A stretch of DNA of 64,000 nucleotides from Cladocopium goreaui (Eukaryota > Sar > Dinophyceae > Suessiales > Symbiodiniaceae), in contig CAMXCT020000258.1 of assembly GCA_947184155.2 (NCBI GenBank), positions 434,501-498,500 of the forward strand. The letters are read 5' to 3'. Made by a program: the position numbers and the translations under genes. Under the pieces are notes generated by a model. That model searched no databases. It saw only the letters and a program-made list of their open reading frames with translations, and was not told where the DNA came from. Below are positions 28,328-37,800 of this stretch, piece by piece (position 1 is the first letter of the stretch; every line of letters starts with the position of its first letter).

Positions 28328-29188
28328 CTAATAATTTGGACTTGAGATAAGTAAAGCAAACTGAACATTTATATTGTATAAGTTCATTACTGTCCCTGTT
28401 TCATCAGTGATTTTGAAATCAAGTCTCTTCAAGTTTCTTCCTCCAATATCAATGTAGTCCTCTTGATGTGGTGCTGAATTGTCGTTAATCACACCTCCTA
28501 ATTGAGAACTACAAAGCACCTTCCTTATGATAGAAGATGAATATGAATTGGGGGCAGAATATCTATAATCAGACAAAGAAATAGAAGTAATGAAAATGTA
28601 GCGGAAGGGAATAAGATTTAAATAACTGGATGTCCAAGTTGTCAATGGAGATGATGGAACAAAATTACTCAACAGGTAATTTATTGATACTGGTTTTTTA
28701 CTATCATAGGAGACACTGCCAGTATCCCAAACACCGCCAACATAAGTAGAGAGTTCATCATCTGTTGGAATTTTTATTGAATAACTTAATCCTTCTTTGA
28801 TTTTATATTCTACAGTTCTTGTTGCTTCATCATAAGAATAAACAAAAATTCCACCTGCTGATAAATCTGATGTATTGCTGTTCATACCCTCATTCAAATC
28901 AAAACATAACTGACTCGCGAAATAGACCTTGTTTCCAACATAAACACGGAATTTTTTAACAAGAGTATCACCATCAAAAACCATAACATACAAATATTCA
29001 TAGAAGCCAACCTCTGTGCTTTTCCACACCGCTGGGATTGAAACATCTGTTATATACATTCTGGTATTTTCGGGTGTCTCAAAACTCTCATTTAACTCAA
29101 TAGAAAAGTCAGCACTTGACCTTGATTGTTCAGTTCTGTATTTACTATCAACAAAAATCTTTTTATATGTTAATCTATTGCTCATCAT
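28328..29188 (-). CDS. Penton-like minor capsid protein
   Basis: A 286-residue protein starts with MMSNRLTYKKIFVDSKYRTE, then SSADFSIELNESF. This N-terminal phrase (a Phe-Val-Asp-Ser strand followed by Asp-Phe-x-Ile/Val-Glu-Leu) is typical of minor capsid (penton) proteins in polinton-like viruses and virophages. The rest alternates beta strands and loops (MYITDVSIPAVW, YLYVMVFDG, RYIFITSISLSDY, LKRLDFKITDETG), fitting a single jelly roll that would occupy the icosahedral vertices. It is divergent from the lipase-like gene, so the two share a 44-bp AT-rich promoter region. Identification is by motif style only. Confidence 0.7.
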   Translation of the reverse strand: MMSNRLTYKKIFVDSKYRTEQSRSSADFSIELNESFETPENTRMYITDVSIPAVWKSTEVGFYEYLYVMVFDGDTLVKKFRVYVGNKVYFASQLCFDLNEGMNSNTSDLSAGGIFVYSYDEATRTVEYKIKEGLSYSIKIPTDDELSTYVGGVWDTGSVSYDSKKPVSINYLLSNFVPSSPLTTWTSSYLNLIPFRYIFITSISLSDYRYSAPNSYSSSIIRKVLCSSQLGGVINDNSAPHQEDYIDIGGRNLKRLDFKITDETGTVMNLYNINVQFALLISSPNY

Positions 29189-29232
29189 TGTTAGTATATT
29201 ATTAATTTAGATTTTTATAATATATTATATAA
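29189..29232. promoter_or_regulatory. Divergent AT-rich promoter region of penton and lipase-like genes
   Basis: Only 44 bases, nearly all A and T (with TATATTATTAATTTAG and TATAATATATTATATAA), separate the two divergent ATGs. Both promoters must lie here or inside the genes. Confidence 0.5.
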
Positions 29233-30102
29233 ATGATAGGATTTATTGGTGGAGTAGCAAGAACAGCATTAGCACAAGTAGCAAGACAGTTTGGTAGAGA
29301 AGCAATGGAAAGAATAATGGCAGGTGAAGCAATAGAAAATGTATTATCAAGAGACCAAATGAAAGAATTAGCAAAGAAATTAGGTAGAGTAGCATTTAAT
29401 GAGTTAATGAAACAGGGCAAAGATGCCATAATGGAAGATTACAATAAAAAGAACGCAGACTGGAACGCAAGAATGAACGACTTTACAAGAAATTTAGATG
29501 ATGAATTCAGAAAGAATACAACCTTATATAAAGAAGTAAGAAACATCCAAAACAAAAACAAGATTGAAGATAGGAGAGGATTATGGAATGCTTATGACAG
29601 TCCTGATGGGTTATATAAAACTGGTTCTACATTATATATTGCTGGGACAGGTGGGAAAGATGGCTCATTAACAAGGGACATTATGGATGACTTATTATTA
29701 GTCCCAACCAGAAACATAAAAGCAAGGGAAAAATACCAAGATGTAGTGAAGTATTTGAAAGAAAACACTGATGTTAAGCGTCTTGTATCACACAGTCTAG
29801 CATCAGCAGTAGTCAATCAAATAAACAATGATATGCCTGAAAGATTTGCTACTACAACTTATGCCACACCAACCATAAAACCAAGAAGAAAAGGAAAACA
29901 AGACCCAAAGAGACTTGACCTGCGTAATCCTAATGATGTAGTGAGTTTGTTAGATGGATACGCTGAAACTTCAAACTGGAATGAAATAAACCCTCTTCTT
30001 TCACATTCCTACATCATTTTTTCTCATCAAGGCAAGTGGCATTTACACCCTACAACAAAAATTAGTAATGGCATCAATCCAAATCATCCAATAAAAATAT
30101 AA
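29233..30102 (+). CDS. Lipase-like protein (289 aa)
   Basis: The first 100 residues are helical and charged, starting with a hydrophobic GFIGGVARTALAQVARQ segment that could contact membranes. From residue 130 the sequence resembles class 3 lipases: LYIAGTGG (strand), DIMDDLL, then KRLVSHSLASAVVNQIN near residue 181, where the nucleophile elbow would be S-H-S-L-A with Ser in place of the first Gly. A late histidine in HSYIIFSHQGKWHLHP could complete the triad. Viral lipases and phospholipases can breach membranes during entry or exit. Because the elbow lacks the normal glycines the assignment is tentative. Confidence 0.55.
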   Translation: MIGFIGGVARTALAQVARQFGREAMERIMAGEAIENVLSRDQMKELAKKLGRVAFNELMKQGKDAIMEDYNKKNADWNARMNDFTRNLDDEFRKNTTLYKEVRNIQNKNKIEDRRGLWNAYDSPDGLYKTGSTLYIAGTGGKDGSLTRDIMDDLLLVPTRNIKAREKYQDVVKYLKENTDVKRLVSHSLASAVVNQINNDMPERFATTTYATPTIKPRRKGKQDPKRLDLRNPNDVVSLLDGYAETSNWNEINPLLSHSYIIFSHQGKWHLHPTTKISNGINPNHPIKI

Positions 30103-30114
30103 ACTATATTAATA

Positions 30115-30330
30115 ATGTTAAAAAGAATAGATTATAAACATCAACAAAAACCAATACTTCTAACAAAAGGACAATCAACCTATAATAAATTGGAGAAGGA
30201 GATGAATAAACCACCCAGTGATTATAATGCTATAAAAAGTTTAGTAGAAAATAATGGAAATAATATAGAAAAAATAAGCAATAATATTCAATCCAAAAAT
30301 GTTAAGTTAATAGCACACAAGAAAAAATAA
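30115..30330 (+). CDS. Small basic hypothetical protein (71 aa)
   Basis: Starts 12 bases after the lipase-like stop, in the same direction. Lysine- and asparagine-rich, with no recognised domain. Its compact place between the lipase-like gene and the capsid gene and the hairpin over its stop codon support a real gene. Confidence 0.5.
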   Translation: MLKRIDYKHQQKPILLTKGQSTYNKLEKEMNKPPSDYNAIKSLVENNGNNIEKISNNIQSKNVKLIAHKKK

Positions 30331-30357
30331 AAATTAATGAAAATTAGTTTTTATTTT
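30324..30357. terminator. 10-bp hairpin at the end of the 71-aa gene
   Basis: AAAATAAAAA (30324-30333) pairs with TTTTTATTTT (30348-30357). It overlaps the stop codon, as at other gene ends in this virus. Confidence 0.5.
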
Positions 30358-30416
30358 CCTCATCAAAAGAAAAAATGATATAGAATATAAAATATCTAAA
30401 CTTAAATATATAAGTT

Positions 30417-31958
30417 ATGGACAATATTATTAGCGAAAGTTCCGATGTTATGATTAATAATCTTAACTTTGGATTACCCCAAACAAGTCAATACATCACT
30501 GATAGAAGACAAGTGAATTATTTTCCATCAGGGTCTAATGTATATGCCCCAAATGCTGGTAATAAGAACATAAGATTTTATATCAGCGGAGAGGCAGACC
30601 AATATTTAGATTTAAGTAGTGTCCGTCTATTTGCTTACTTACAAAATACTGACGGCACAAGGGCAAAGTTTTTACGACCTTTAGGTGGTCTTCATTCATT
30701 CTTTCAAAGATACAGGGCTACTGTAGGTGGTCAAATGGTTCAGGATATTGTTGAATATAACCGCCACTGTGAGTTATTTAAATCATTTAAGTCAAAGGAT
30801 GTTAATGAAATGGATGACATTGAAAGTAGTGCTAATCCTTCTTATGATGATGACTACCATAAGTATGCTAATGGATTAGATAATTTCCTTCAAATTAACG
30901 GCACTGGTGATGGAACAAATTATTATCCAAACGGCGACCACAACGAGTATGGTAGAGTTGATTTTAGACATACAAGGCATTCATTATCAGGCATACCCGG
31001 CGCTAATTCAAAAGTCCGCCTCTCCCACAAGCCGGTATGTGGGTTAATGGAAAGTTCATATTACCTCCCACTTCGTTTTGCTCCTTTGGAATTAGAATTT
31101 ACCATTGTAAGTGATGGCACTGAACCAGTTGTAGTCCCTCAAGGGAATGGAACAACACAAACCGACAAGAACGGCTACTACTTTCAAGATGGTAATACAT
31201 CAACCAGTTGGGAAATTAACAATGTTATTATCCGTGCTGATGTAATCACATTGGATAATACAGTTGATAATAACATTACAAAACATTTATTGGAAGGTCA
31301 ATCATTAAAATTAATTGTTCCTCAATACCACACTATCACTCAAACTTTTAACACAGGCGGTGGTGAAATTAATATGAATATTGTTAAGTCAGCGTCTAAA
31401 TTAACTAATGCTTTTATTACTTTATACCGCGCACCAAGAGGTGGGGAAATCTACTCAAACTATTTAGTGGATAATTATGTATATAAGAGGTGGAACTACT
31501 TTTACAATCCTATGATATGGGGGCAGAGTAATGATGGTGGAGACCCAGAAAACATACCAGCACAAGCAGGTAAAGGATTTGCTGACAGTAGCAGAGCACT
31601 TACTTACCAACTTCAAATCGCTTCAAAGAAGTATCCAGAATTCGAAGTGAGTAGCTTATCTGAAGCCTTCTACTTTTTGAGGCGCACACTTCATTTTCTG
31701 AATGCTGACCAAAACAGTCTGAACATCAGTTATAAGCAATACAGAGAGAACAAATTTGTAATGGCATTTTCACTGGAGAAGATGCCTGATGTAAATTTTA
31801 CTGGCACAAATACCAAGTCTGGGTCTTTGATTACTTTTAAAATCAAAGGAACAGAAGGAAGTTTAGCAACAGAAGAGCAAATACAGGAAATTTTTGTGTC
31901 GCTAATATCGGAGAGTGTAGTAGAATTGACAGAGAGTGGGACTTTAATTTATGATTGA
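30417..31958 (+). CDS. Major capsid protein (double jelly roll)
   Basis: A 513-residue protein of the right size for polinton-like-virus major capsid proteins. Diagnostic segments are RRQVNYFPSGSNVYAP near residue 30, then IRFYISGEADQYLDLSSVRLFAYLQN at 50-75 (first strands of jelly roll 1), FQRYRATVGGQMVQDIVEYN, then in the second half LLEGQSLKLIVPQYHTITQTF and NKFVMAFSLEKMPDVNFTGTNTKSG. Trimers of this fold tile the capsid. An 86-bp AT-rich upstream region with TAAATATATAAGTT precedes the ATG. It is encoded with penton, ATPase and fibre genes in one block. Confidence 0.85.
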   Translation: MDNIISESSDVMINNLNFGLPQTSQYITDRRQVNYFPSGSNVYAPNAGNKNIRFYISGEADQYLDLSSVRLFAYLQNTDGTRAKFLRPLGGLHSFFQRYRATVGGQMVQDIVEYNRHCELFKSFKSKDVNEMDDIESSANPSYDDDYHKYANGLDNFLQINGTGDGTNYYPNGDHNEYGRVDFRHTRHSLSGIPGANSKVRLSHKPVCGLMESSYYLPLRFAPLELEFTIVSDGTEPVVVPQGNGTTQTDKNGYYFQDGNTSTSWEINNVIIRADVITLDNTVDNNITKHLLEGQSLKLIVPQYHTITQTFNTGGGEINMNIVKSASKLTNAFITLYRAPRGGEIYSNYLVDNYVYKRWNYFYNPMIWGQSNDGGDPENIPAQAGKGFADSSRALTYQLQIASKKYPEFEVSSLSEAFYFLRRTLHFLNADQNSLNISYKQYRENKFVMAFSLEKMPDVNFTGTNTKSGSLITFKIKGTEGSLATEEQIQEIFVSLISESVVELTESGTLIYD

Positions 31959-32010
31959 AATGACTGAAAGATATTTAAAACAATATTTTCTTATATTAAT
32001 ATAAATTAAT

Positions 32011-32928
32011 ATGAGTAAATACCAGTTTGGAGTAATATACAAAATTACAAATACAAAAAACAGTGAAGTATATGTTGGTTCTACAACAATGGATATAGAA
32101 ATTAGATTAGTAAAGCACAAATGCGATGCCAAAAAGCGTCCCCATATATCAAAATTTTATACATATATGAATGAGCAAGGTATAGATGAGTTTGATATTG
32201 AAGTAGTTGAAGAGTTCCCTTGTAATAGTAAAAAAGAATTGGAAAAAAGAGAGGGTGAAATAATCAGAGAAATAGGAACATTAAATTCGAGAATAGCAGG
32301 AAGAACAAACCAAGAATATAGGAATGAATTTAAAGACTATTTGCGAGAATTTGCCAGAGAGAATAAAAAGAAGTGGAGAATGGATAATAGAGAACACTAT
32401 TTGGAGAAAGAAAAGGGTTATAAGAAAAAATACCGTGAAAAATATAAGGAACAACTAAAAGAAAAGGCATCAGAAAGAGTTGAATGTGAATGTGGATGTA
32501 GTTATAGAAAAAGTGATAAATTACAACATCTACAAAGTAAGAAGCATTTAAAAGCATTAGGTCTGTTCAATGAAGAAGAATACAAACAAAGCAAAAGATA
32601 TAACAAATTACAAAGCCAGTATGAAAATCAAAAAGGTAAAATTAATAAAGAAGAAATGAAAGAATACAAACAAAACTACTATCAAAACAAAAAATATGAA
32701 ATACGCCAAGAAGCAAAACATAGAGTAGTATGTGAATGTGGTAAAGAAGTATGTAAAGGTGCTTACACAAGACATTTAAAATCAACATTTCATCAAGATT
32801 ATCTACATAATATTAATATAGAAAATGTTTCAAGCACACAGGAAGAAACAGACAACACTGAACTACAGAAAGCAGATGAGCAAACCAACAGGGAAACCAT
32901 CGGGTCAGGGGATATTCAAACACTATGA
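32011..32928 (+). CDS. GIY-YIG nuclease domain protein with two C-terminal zinc fingers (305 aa)
   Basis: GVIYKITN (GIY strand) and EVYVGST (YIG strand) are in the first 30 residues, followed by a basic helix (EIRLVKHKC) and a catalytic-type Glu near 80-90 (KKELEKREGEIIREIG). A charged helical linker leads to two CECG zinc-finger units, VECECGCSYRKSDKLQHLQSKKH and VVCECGKEVCKGAYTRHLKS. The same plan as the protein at 27550-28287 suggests duplication within the virus. The upstream region has AT-rich palindromic ATATTAATAT. A role in recombination, or as a homing nuclease, is possible. Confidence 0.8.
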   Translation: MSKYQFGVIYKITNTKNSEVYVGSTTMDIEIRLVKHKCDAKKRPHISKFYTYMNEQGIDEFDIEVVEEFPCNSKKELEKREGEIIREIGTLNSRIAGRTNQEYRNEFKDYLREFARENKKKWRMDNREHYLEKEKGYKKKYREKYKEQLKEKASERVECECGCSYRKSDKLQHLQSKKHLKALGLFNEEEYKQSKRYNKLQSQYENQKGKINKEEMKEYKQNYYQNKKYEIRQEAKHRVVCECGKEVCKGAYTRHLKSTFHQDYLHNINIENVSSTQEETDNTELQKADEQTNRETIGSGDIQTL

Positions 32929-33151
32929 CAGTGCTTATCTTAAATGGTTAAAAGACCAATTGGATAGAAGAGAAAGTATGGACAAATTATTAAGTTATAG
33001 AAATGATATAATTGAAGCAAATAAAAGAGTTAATTATAGAAACCAAATAGACAGAATTAATAATGAAATACAAAGGGACAACCTCGCACACAATAGCTTA
33101 GAACATTTACAGCATCAAATAAATCAATTTAGAAATTTAAGTTTTACTTGA
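32876..33151 (+). CDS. Small hypothetical protein overlapping the GIY-YIG gene end (91 aa)
   Basis: The ATG at 32876 (MSKPTGKPSGQG) is preferred over an upstream one at 32825 because it limits the overlap with the preceding gene to 53 bases. The protein is helical and charged (YLKWLKDQLDRRESMDKLL and repeated Asn/Gln/Arg), with no recognised family. A perfect hairpin follows the stop. Confidence 0.55.
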   Translation: MSKPTGKPSGQGIFKHYDSAYLKWLKDQLDRRESMDKLLSYRNDIIEANKRVNYRNQIDRINNEIQRDNLAHNSLEHLQHQINQFRNLSFT

Positions 33152-33184
33152 TATAAAATATTTTTAATCTAAAATATTTTATAT
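33151..33184. terminator. Perfect 14-bp hairpin after the 91-aa gene
   Basis: Arms 33151-33164 and 33171-33184 around the loop TAATCT. It starts at the last base of the stop codon and ends four bases before the next ATG, so it may also serve in the next promoter. Confidence 0.6.
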
Positions 33185-33188
33185 TATA

Positions 33189-34397
33189 ATGGCAAAAGTG
33201 GATAAATACAGTATTTATGGATTGAAGCGACGCCCTACTTATGAAGAAATAATAGGGGTAATTGATGAGAGCAATGAAAAAATCACAGGCAAACTACCTG
33301 ATAGGTCGGCAACAATGTTTAGAAACCGTCAGGAAGGCTCTTATTTTGATGGGGCAGATGCTATGGAACAACTGAAAGAAGAACAAGGCAGATTATTATT
33401 GAGGCAAATGTCAGACATATTGTTAAGGCAAAATGTAAGAACAGCAGGTAGAACATATCACACTGAAAGACTACAACAACTACCTACACAATCACCAGTC
33501 ATAGCACAACCAACACAACCAATGGATGTAGATGAAGAACTAACAACGCAAACAACCCCAACAGTGCCATCTTCAAACACTCAACAAGCATCTCAACTAA
33601 ACGCAGAACTTCAACAAAGAGGAGACAAAGCAATGAAAAGAAAGGAAGAAACAGCAGTAAATCATAGAGGAGAAGTATTTAAACAAAACAAGCAAACAAT
33701 ACCTGAACAGATACATCATATCAATCCACCAAGAAGTTTTGCTCCCATAAAACCTGAAAGTTTCAACATAGCGACTGATGAAGAGATGCCACCAGTTCCA
33801 AAAGCGAAACCTAAAGCAAAGGCATCAGCATCTTCAAGTTCAAGCAGTTCTCAAGCACTTCCCGTTGTAGAGGTTATGGACGCTTCGGCAGAAGCCTCGC
33901 GAGGCTTTCGCAACGTATCAAGTTCAAGCAAAAGAACATCACCTGAAACAACAATAGAACCAAGAGGCAAAGCGGGACGACCCAAAAGTTTTAAAGCAGG
34001 AACTGAAAGAATGAATGCTGAAAAAAGAGATGGAAGCAGTCCAGAAGAAGAACCTAAAATGAGAAAGAAAAGGAACAAGAAAAAGACAGAGTTAGAAATA
34101 GGAGGAGCTGAAGCAGATGATGAAATTGATGAACCTAAAGAAAGTAGAAGAAAGACAATACAAAAACCGGTAGGGGCATCCACAATAGGTGTTCAAAGAT
34201 TAAGAGAAGAGTTCGTAAATGCTAAAAACAAAGATATGATTACAAAAGAACAGTATGAACAGTTTGATAGTGCTTATAAGACTTGGTTTGCTTCAAAAGG
34301 TAATGACGCAAAGAAAAAGCAGATGCTGAAACAAATGAGGGAGGTTTATAAACTACACCTGTGGCAGAAGTTGAAGGATATGTATAAAAGTCAATAA
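33189..34397 (+). CDS. Hypothetical viral protein with disordered middle and AT-hook-like motif (402 aa)
   Basis: The N-terminal 100 residues look folded (YSIYGLKRRPTYEEIIGVIDES, then QLKEEQGRLLLRQMSDILLRQ). The middle is a long low-complexity region with Gln/Thr/Pro, a Ser run, and PRGKAGRPKSF, which resembles an AT-hook. The C-terminal 70 residues (GVQRLREEFVNAKNKDMITK to LHLWQKLKDMYKSQ) are helical. It could be a DNA-binding core or scaffold protein. Not recognised as a known family. A short GC-rich palindrome (GCCTCGCGAGGC near 33,896) stands out from the AT-rich surroundings. The gene ends in a hairpin plus T-run. Confidence 0.65.
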   Translation: MAKVDKYSIYGLKRRPTYEEIIGVIDESNEKITGKLPDRSATMFRNRQEGSYFDGADAMEQLKEEQGRLLLRQMSDILLRQNVRTAGRTYHTERLQQLPTQSPVIAQPTQPMDVDEELTTQTTPTVPSSNTQQASQLNAELQQRGDKAMKRKEETAVNHRGEVFKQNKQTIPEQIHHINPPRSFAPIKPESFNIATDEEMPPVPKAKPKAKASASSSSSSSQALPVVEVMDASAEASRGFRNVSSSSKRTSPETTIEPRGKAGRPKSFKAGTERMNAEKRDGSSPEEEPKMRKKRNKKKTELEIGGAEADDEIDEPKESRRKTIQKPVGASTIGVQRLREEFVNAKNKDMITKEQYEQFDSAYKTWFASKGNDAKKKQMLKQMREVYKLHLWQKLKDMYKSQ

Positions 34398-34421
34398 CCG
34401 TAGGTTATTGGGTTTTTTTTT
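34392..34421 (+). terminator. Hairpin followed by T-run at the 402-aa gene end
   Basis: CAATAACC (34392-34399) and GGTTATTG (34403-34410) form a perfect 8-bp stem with a 3-base loop, followed by nine T. The stem contains the stop codon. It has the form of an intrinsic terminator and is the strongest of the gene-end hairpins. Confidence 0.65.
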
Positions 34422-34455
34422 AAATCATAAAATGATTTTCAAAGCACAATAATAG

Positions 34456-34478
34456 TGTCTTAATTTACTTAAAGAGAT
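34456..34478 (+). promoter_or_regulatory. Shared promoter motif, copy 1
   Basis: TGTCTTAA, two variable bases, then TACTTAAAGAGAT ends 21 bases before the ATG of the 90-aa zinc protein. The same motif precedes the replicase. It is a candidate early-gene promoter. Confidence 0.55.
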
Positions 34479-34499
34479 ATTCTTATATAAATCATAGTA

Positions 34500-34772
34500 A
34501 TGAGTGTCAAAAACAGAGAAATTGATGAAAATGGCTATGTAATCATTGAGCCATTAATACAGGTGGATATTGACAAAAAAGCGGACTTGAAAAAATACAA
34601 CAGGTATTACCACAGGGAATACTATAAGAAATTTTTGAGTGTCAAAGTTGAATGCCCCCTTTGCGGGTGTAGCATTACAAAAGAAAAGTTCAAGAGACAC
34701 CAGCAATCCAGCAAGTGTATCAGAATGAGAGCAAGTTATAATAATGGAGACACTGAAGATACATCAGAATAA
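34500..34772 (+). CDS. Small zinc-finger protein (90 aa)
   Basis: Acidic N-terminus, a basic helix (KKADLKKYNRYYHREYYKKF), then one zinc finger, VECPLCGCSITKEKFKRHQQSSKC, with C-x2-C and H-x5-C spacing. The finger resembles those of the two GIY-YIG proteins, so it may be a stand-alone relative. Probably a DNA-binding regulator; inferred only from the finger and from its sharing a promoter motif with the replicase. Confidence 0.65.
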   Translation: MSVKNREIDENGYVIIEPLIQVDIDKKADLKKYNRYYHREYYKKFLSVKVECPLCGCSITKEKFKRHQQSSKCIRMRASYNNGDTEDTSE

Positions 34773-34791
34773 ATAAGGTAATACAATTAAA

Positions 34792-34814
34792 TGTCTTAAA
34801 CTACTTAAAGAGAT
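34792..34814 (+). promoter_or_regulatory. Shared promoter motif, copy 2
   Basis: TGTCTTAA, two bases, TACTTAAAGAGAT again, 30 bases before the replicase ATG and followed by a TATAATATAATATAAATATA stretch. Confidence 0.55.
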
Positions 34815-34844
34815 GCTATTATAATATAATATAAATATATTATA

Positions 34845-37800
34845 ATGCCATCAAAAAATATACAAAGAAATGTAGAAGTATTAAAGGGTCTAACCAGAGG
34901 TGCTAAAGAAGATGTTAAATACAGAGTGGATAAGGTGGTTGAGTTTTATAAAGACAGGAAGATTTCACAAAGAGAAACCGCCCAGAAACTGATTAAGAGC
35001 CTGATGAGTGATAATAAGAGAACAGCAACTTTTGCTAAAAAAAGATTTGACAAAAAGTTTGAACAGATTGAAGGCAGAGCGCCACTGAATGAAAGAATGA
35101 CAACCAACAGAAACAAAAAAGACTATGTTGTCAGATTTCAGTTGTATGGTTTTGATAATGGGCATAAAGCAGGAGGACAGAGAGGATTTAAAGACAATCA
35201 GGGAGACTGGCACAATCTACTTGCTATGGAGCAACCTATTCAGATGAACTTGAAGAATGTAAGGGATGAGGATAAACTGAATGAAACACTGGTAGATAAG
35301 TATGTTGTCAGAGACAAGTTTGATTTATGGATGGAAAGACTGAAAGATAGGTTAAGACTGAAGAAGGACAACCCCAACAAAATTACAAGAAAACAATTTG
35401 ATGAACTGAAGACCAGAGAGGCTTGGATAAAGGAGACAGGAATAGATGCTACACTGCCCAAAAGGAGAAACACCGAAGGTAGATACAAAGAGTTTGAAGT
35501 GATACACGACACAGCCTTGTTTGACAAGTTATTCAAGAGATTAGTTGAAAAACACCCAGACCTGAAGAATAATACAAACCTTGGAGACTACACAAGTGCC
35601 ATCAAGATTTTAGACATTACTGATGTATCAAACACAGGTGGAGGGGATGATGAAACAAAAAAGAAACTGAAAGATGGCAATGAGATGGGAATGTATCACT
35701 ACACCATCAATACCGAAATGGATGTTGATAGTGATAATTTGATTGATGCCATCAAGAATAAGAAACACACTGAAGGTGAATGCTGGATCAATACACTGAT
35801 AGACCATTATGAAGAGACACTGATGGATACCAAAAAATGGGAAAGTAAAAGAATGACCAGAGATAAGATATTAAAACTAATGAATTTAAATGAAGAAGAG
35901 TTCAGACAAAATGGAGCATCAGTTGAAGATATGAAACCGGTGTTTGAAGAATTTAAATTAACAGTCAGGTTGTATAACTGTATCGGTCAAAAGATTTACA
36001 GTTATGACCCTGATAAGAAAAACAAAAACATAACCGTTTTGTTTGGAATGATTAAGGGCAACCACATTTACACAATGAATGACAACATCAACGGCATAGC
36101 ACAAAGGGATTTTGAAAAAGATATGAAGATAAGTGCTTCTACTGACTTTCGTTTAAATAGCAAGGAGAAACCAGTTAAGTATGATTTTTTCAATGGCATT
36201 GATGACATAATGGGTATAGTTAAAGAGAATGAAGATGAAGAAGGAGAAGTAAATTTAGTGAGTGGCAAGAGTTTGAATACAATTTTTTGTGAGTTCAAGA
36301 GGGCAAAGTATGAGCCTAAAATCATAATGGGAGCAGGTGGCAATGTAGCATCACTCAAGGTCAAGTTTAATGGGTTGATTTTGAACATCAGAAGTCAAAC
36401 ATTGATAGACTGTGCTGTGGATACTTGTATCCGTAGCAACGGTGCTGATATGTTTAATAAAGTGAATGAGGCATTTTTTAACTTCAATAAGGGTATGTTC
36501 AATCCTAATCATAAGTCATATTATCATCAGGATGACTTGAAAATATGTTCAATGGCTCATAGCATAGCTCCCAGTGGATATTTTGAAAGCATCGTTGAAG
36601 GTAAGAATACACACATTGAATTAGATAGGAGAAAGGCTTACACAAAATCTACCATTGACATTTTTGAAGTGCCTTGCTTTTCTGAATTTGATATTTGGAA
36701 AAAGTATGATTATTCAAAGAATGATTTTAACAAGATGAATGCTTTGACATTATATCTTGTTAAAAGCAAAGTTAGGAATTTGTTTTTTAATAGGACTTTT
36801 AATTTGATTTACGGTAAGTTTTTGAAAAAATATTATGATGATGTTGAAGTCATTTATTACAAAATTCCATCTAACACATACAAAGTAAATTACAAAAAAA
36901 TAGTTGATGAACTTTGGAAATTGAAACTGGATGAAGATGATGAGAAAGATAAGTTGAAGAAAAAAATGATTGCTTGTATCAACATCGGCTTATTGGAAAA
37001 GCAAACTAACAAGGCTAAAAAGTCCATAGTGTTTTCAAAAATGGTTGATGCCTTTTACTATCAAGAAAAATACGGTGGTGATATAAGTATCATTACTGAA
37101 ACTAAATGGGATGGTGAAGTGAATGGTAATGATGATGATTGTTTGCTTGAATTTGATGATAAAGGCAATGCCATTGAACCTGAAAGTGATGAGAAAGAAT
37201 GTGCTAAAATAGTGGATGAGTGTAAGCACTATGTGCTGAACATTTCCGATACAAAAACTTTGAGGAACGGATATAAATATGTGAAAGAACTGATTTTACA
37301 ACATCATAATTTTGATATGAATGAGGCTTATGAAACACTTATGAGGGATGATGTAATGGTGTATTCAGTAAAAACTGATGCCTTTGTGATTGATAAATGT
37401 AATCTGGGTAAGGCAAAGGGAGTGTTAAAATTTGGTAGTGAGATTGGAGACTGGCGGTGGTCTGATAAATTCAATTTTCCCAGCAAGGCATTTAGCAAAC
37501 AACCCAGTATTTTGTGTGATATAATGGAATATGAAAATAACACAGGTGATGTCAAGGATGAATGGAACACTGATGAAATCATAGATAAGCATATTATGAC
37601 CAATAGGAGGCTGATGATTAGGGCAGAGTTCGCAGGTTCAGGCAAGAGTTATATATGTAAGCATTTGAAAAATAGAAACTACAAAGTGTTGTTTGTTGTT
37701 CATAGCAATGAGTTAGGACAACAATGCGGTTGTGAATGGGCGACCATCAATAAGTTTTTTAGTATTTCTTTTGGAGATGAGAGGCTTACAAAGTTTGATT

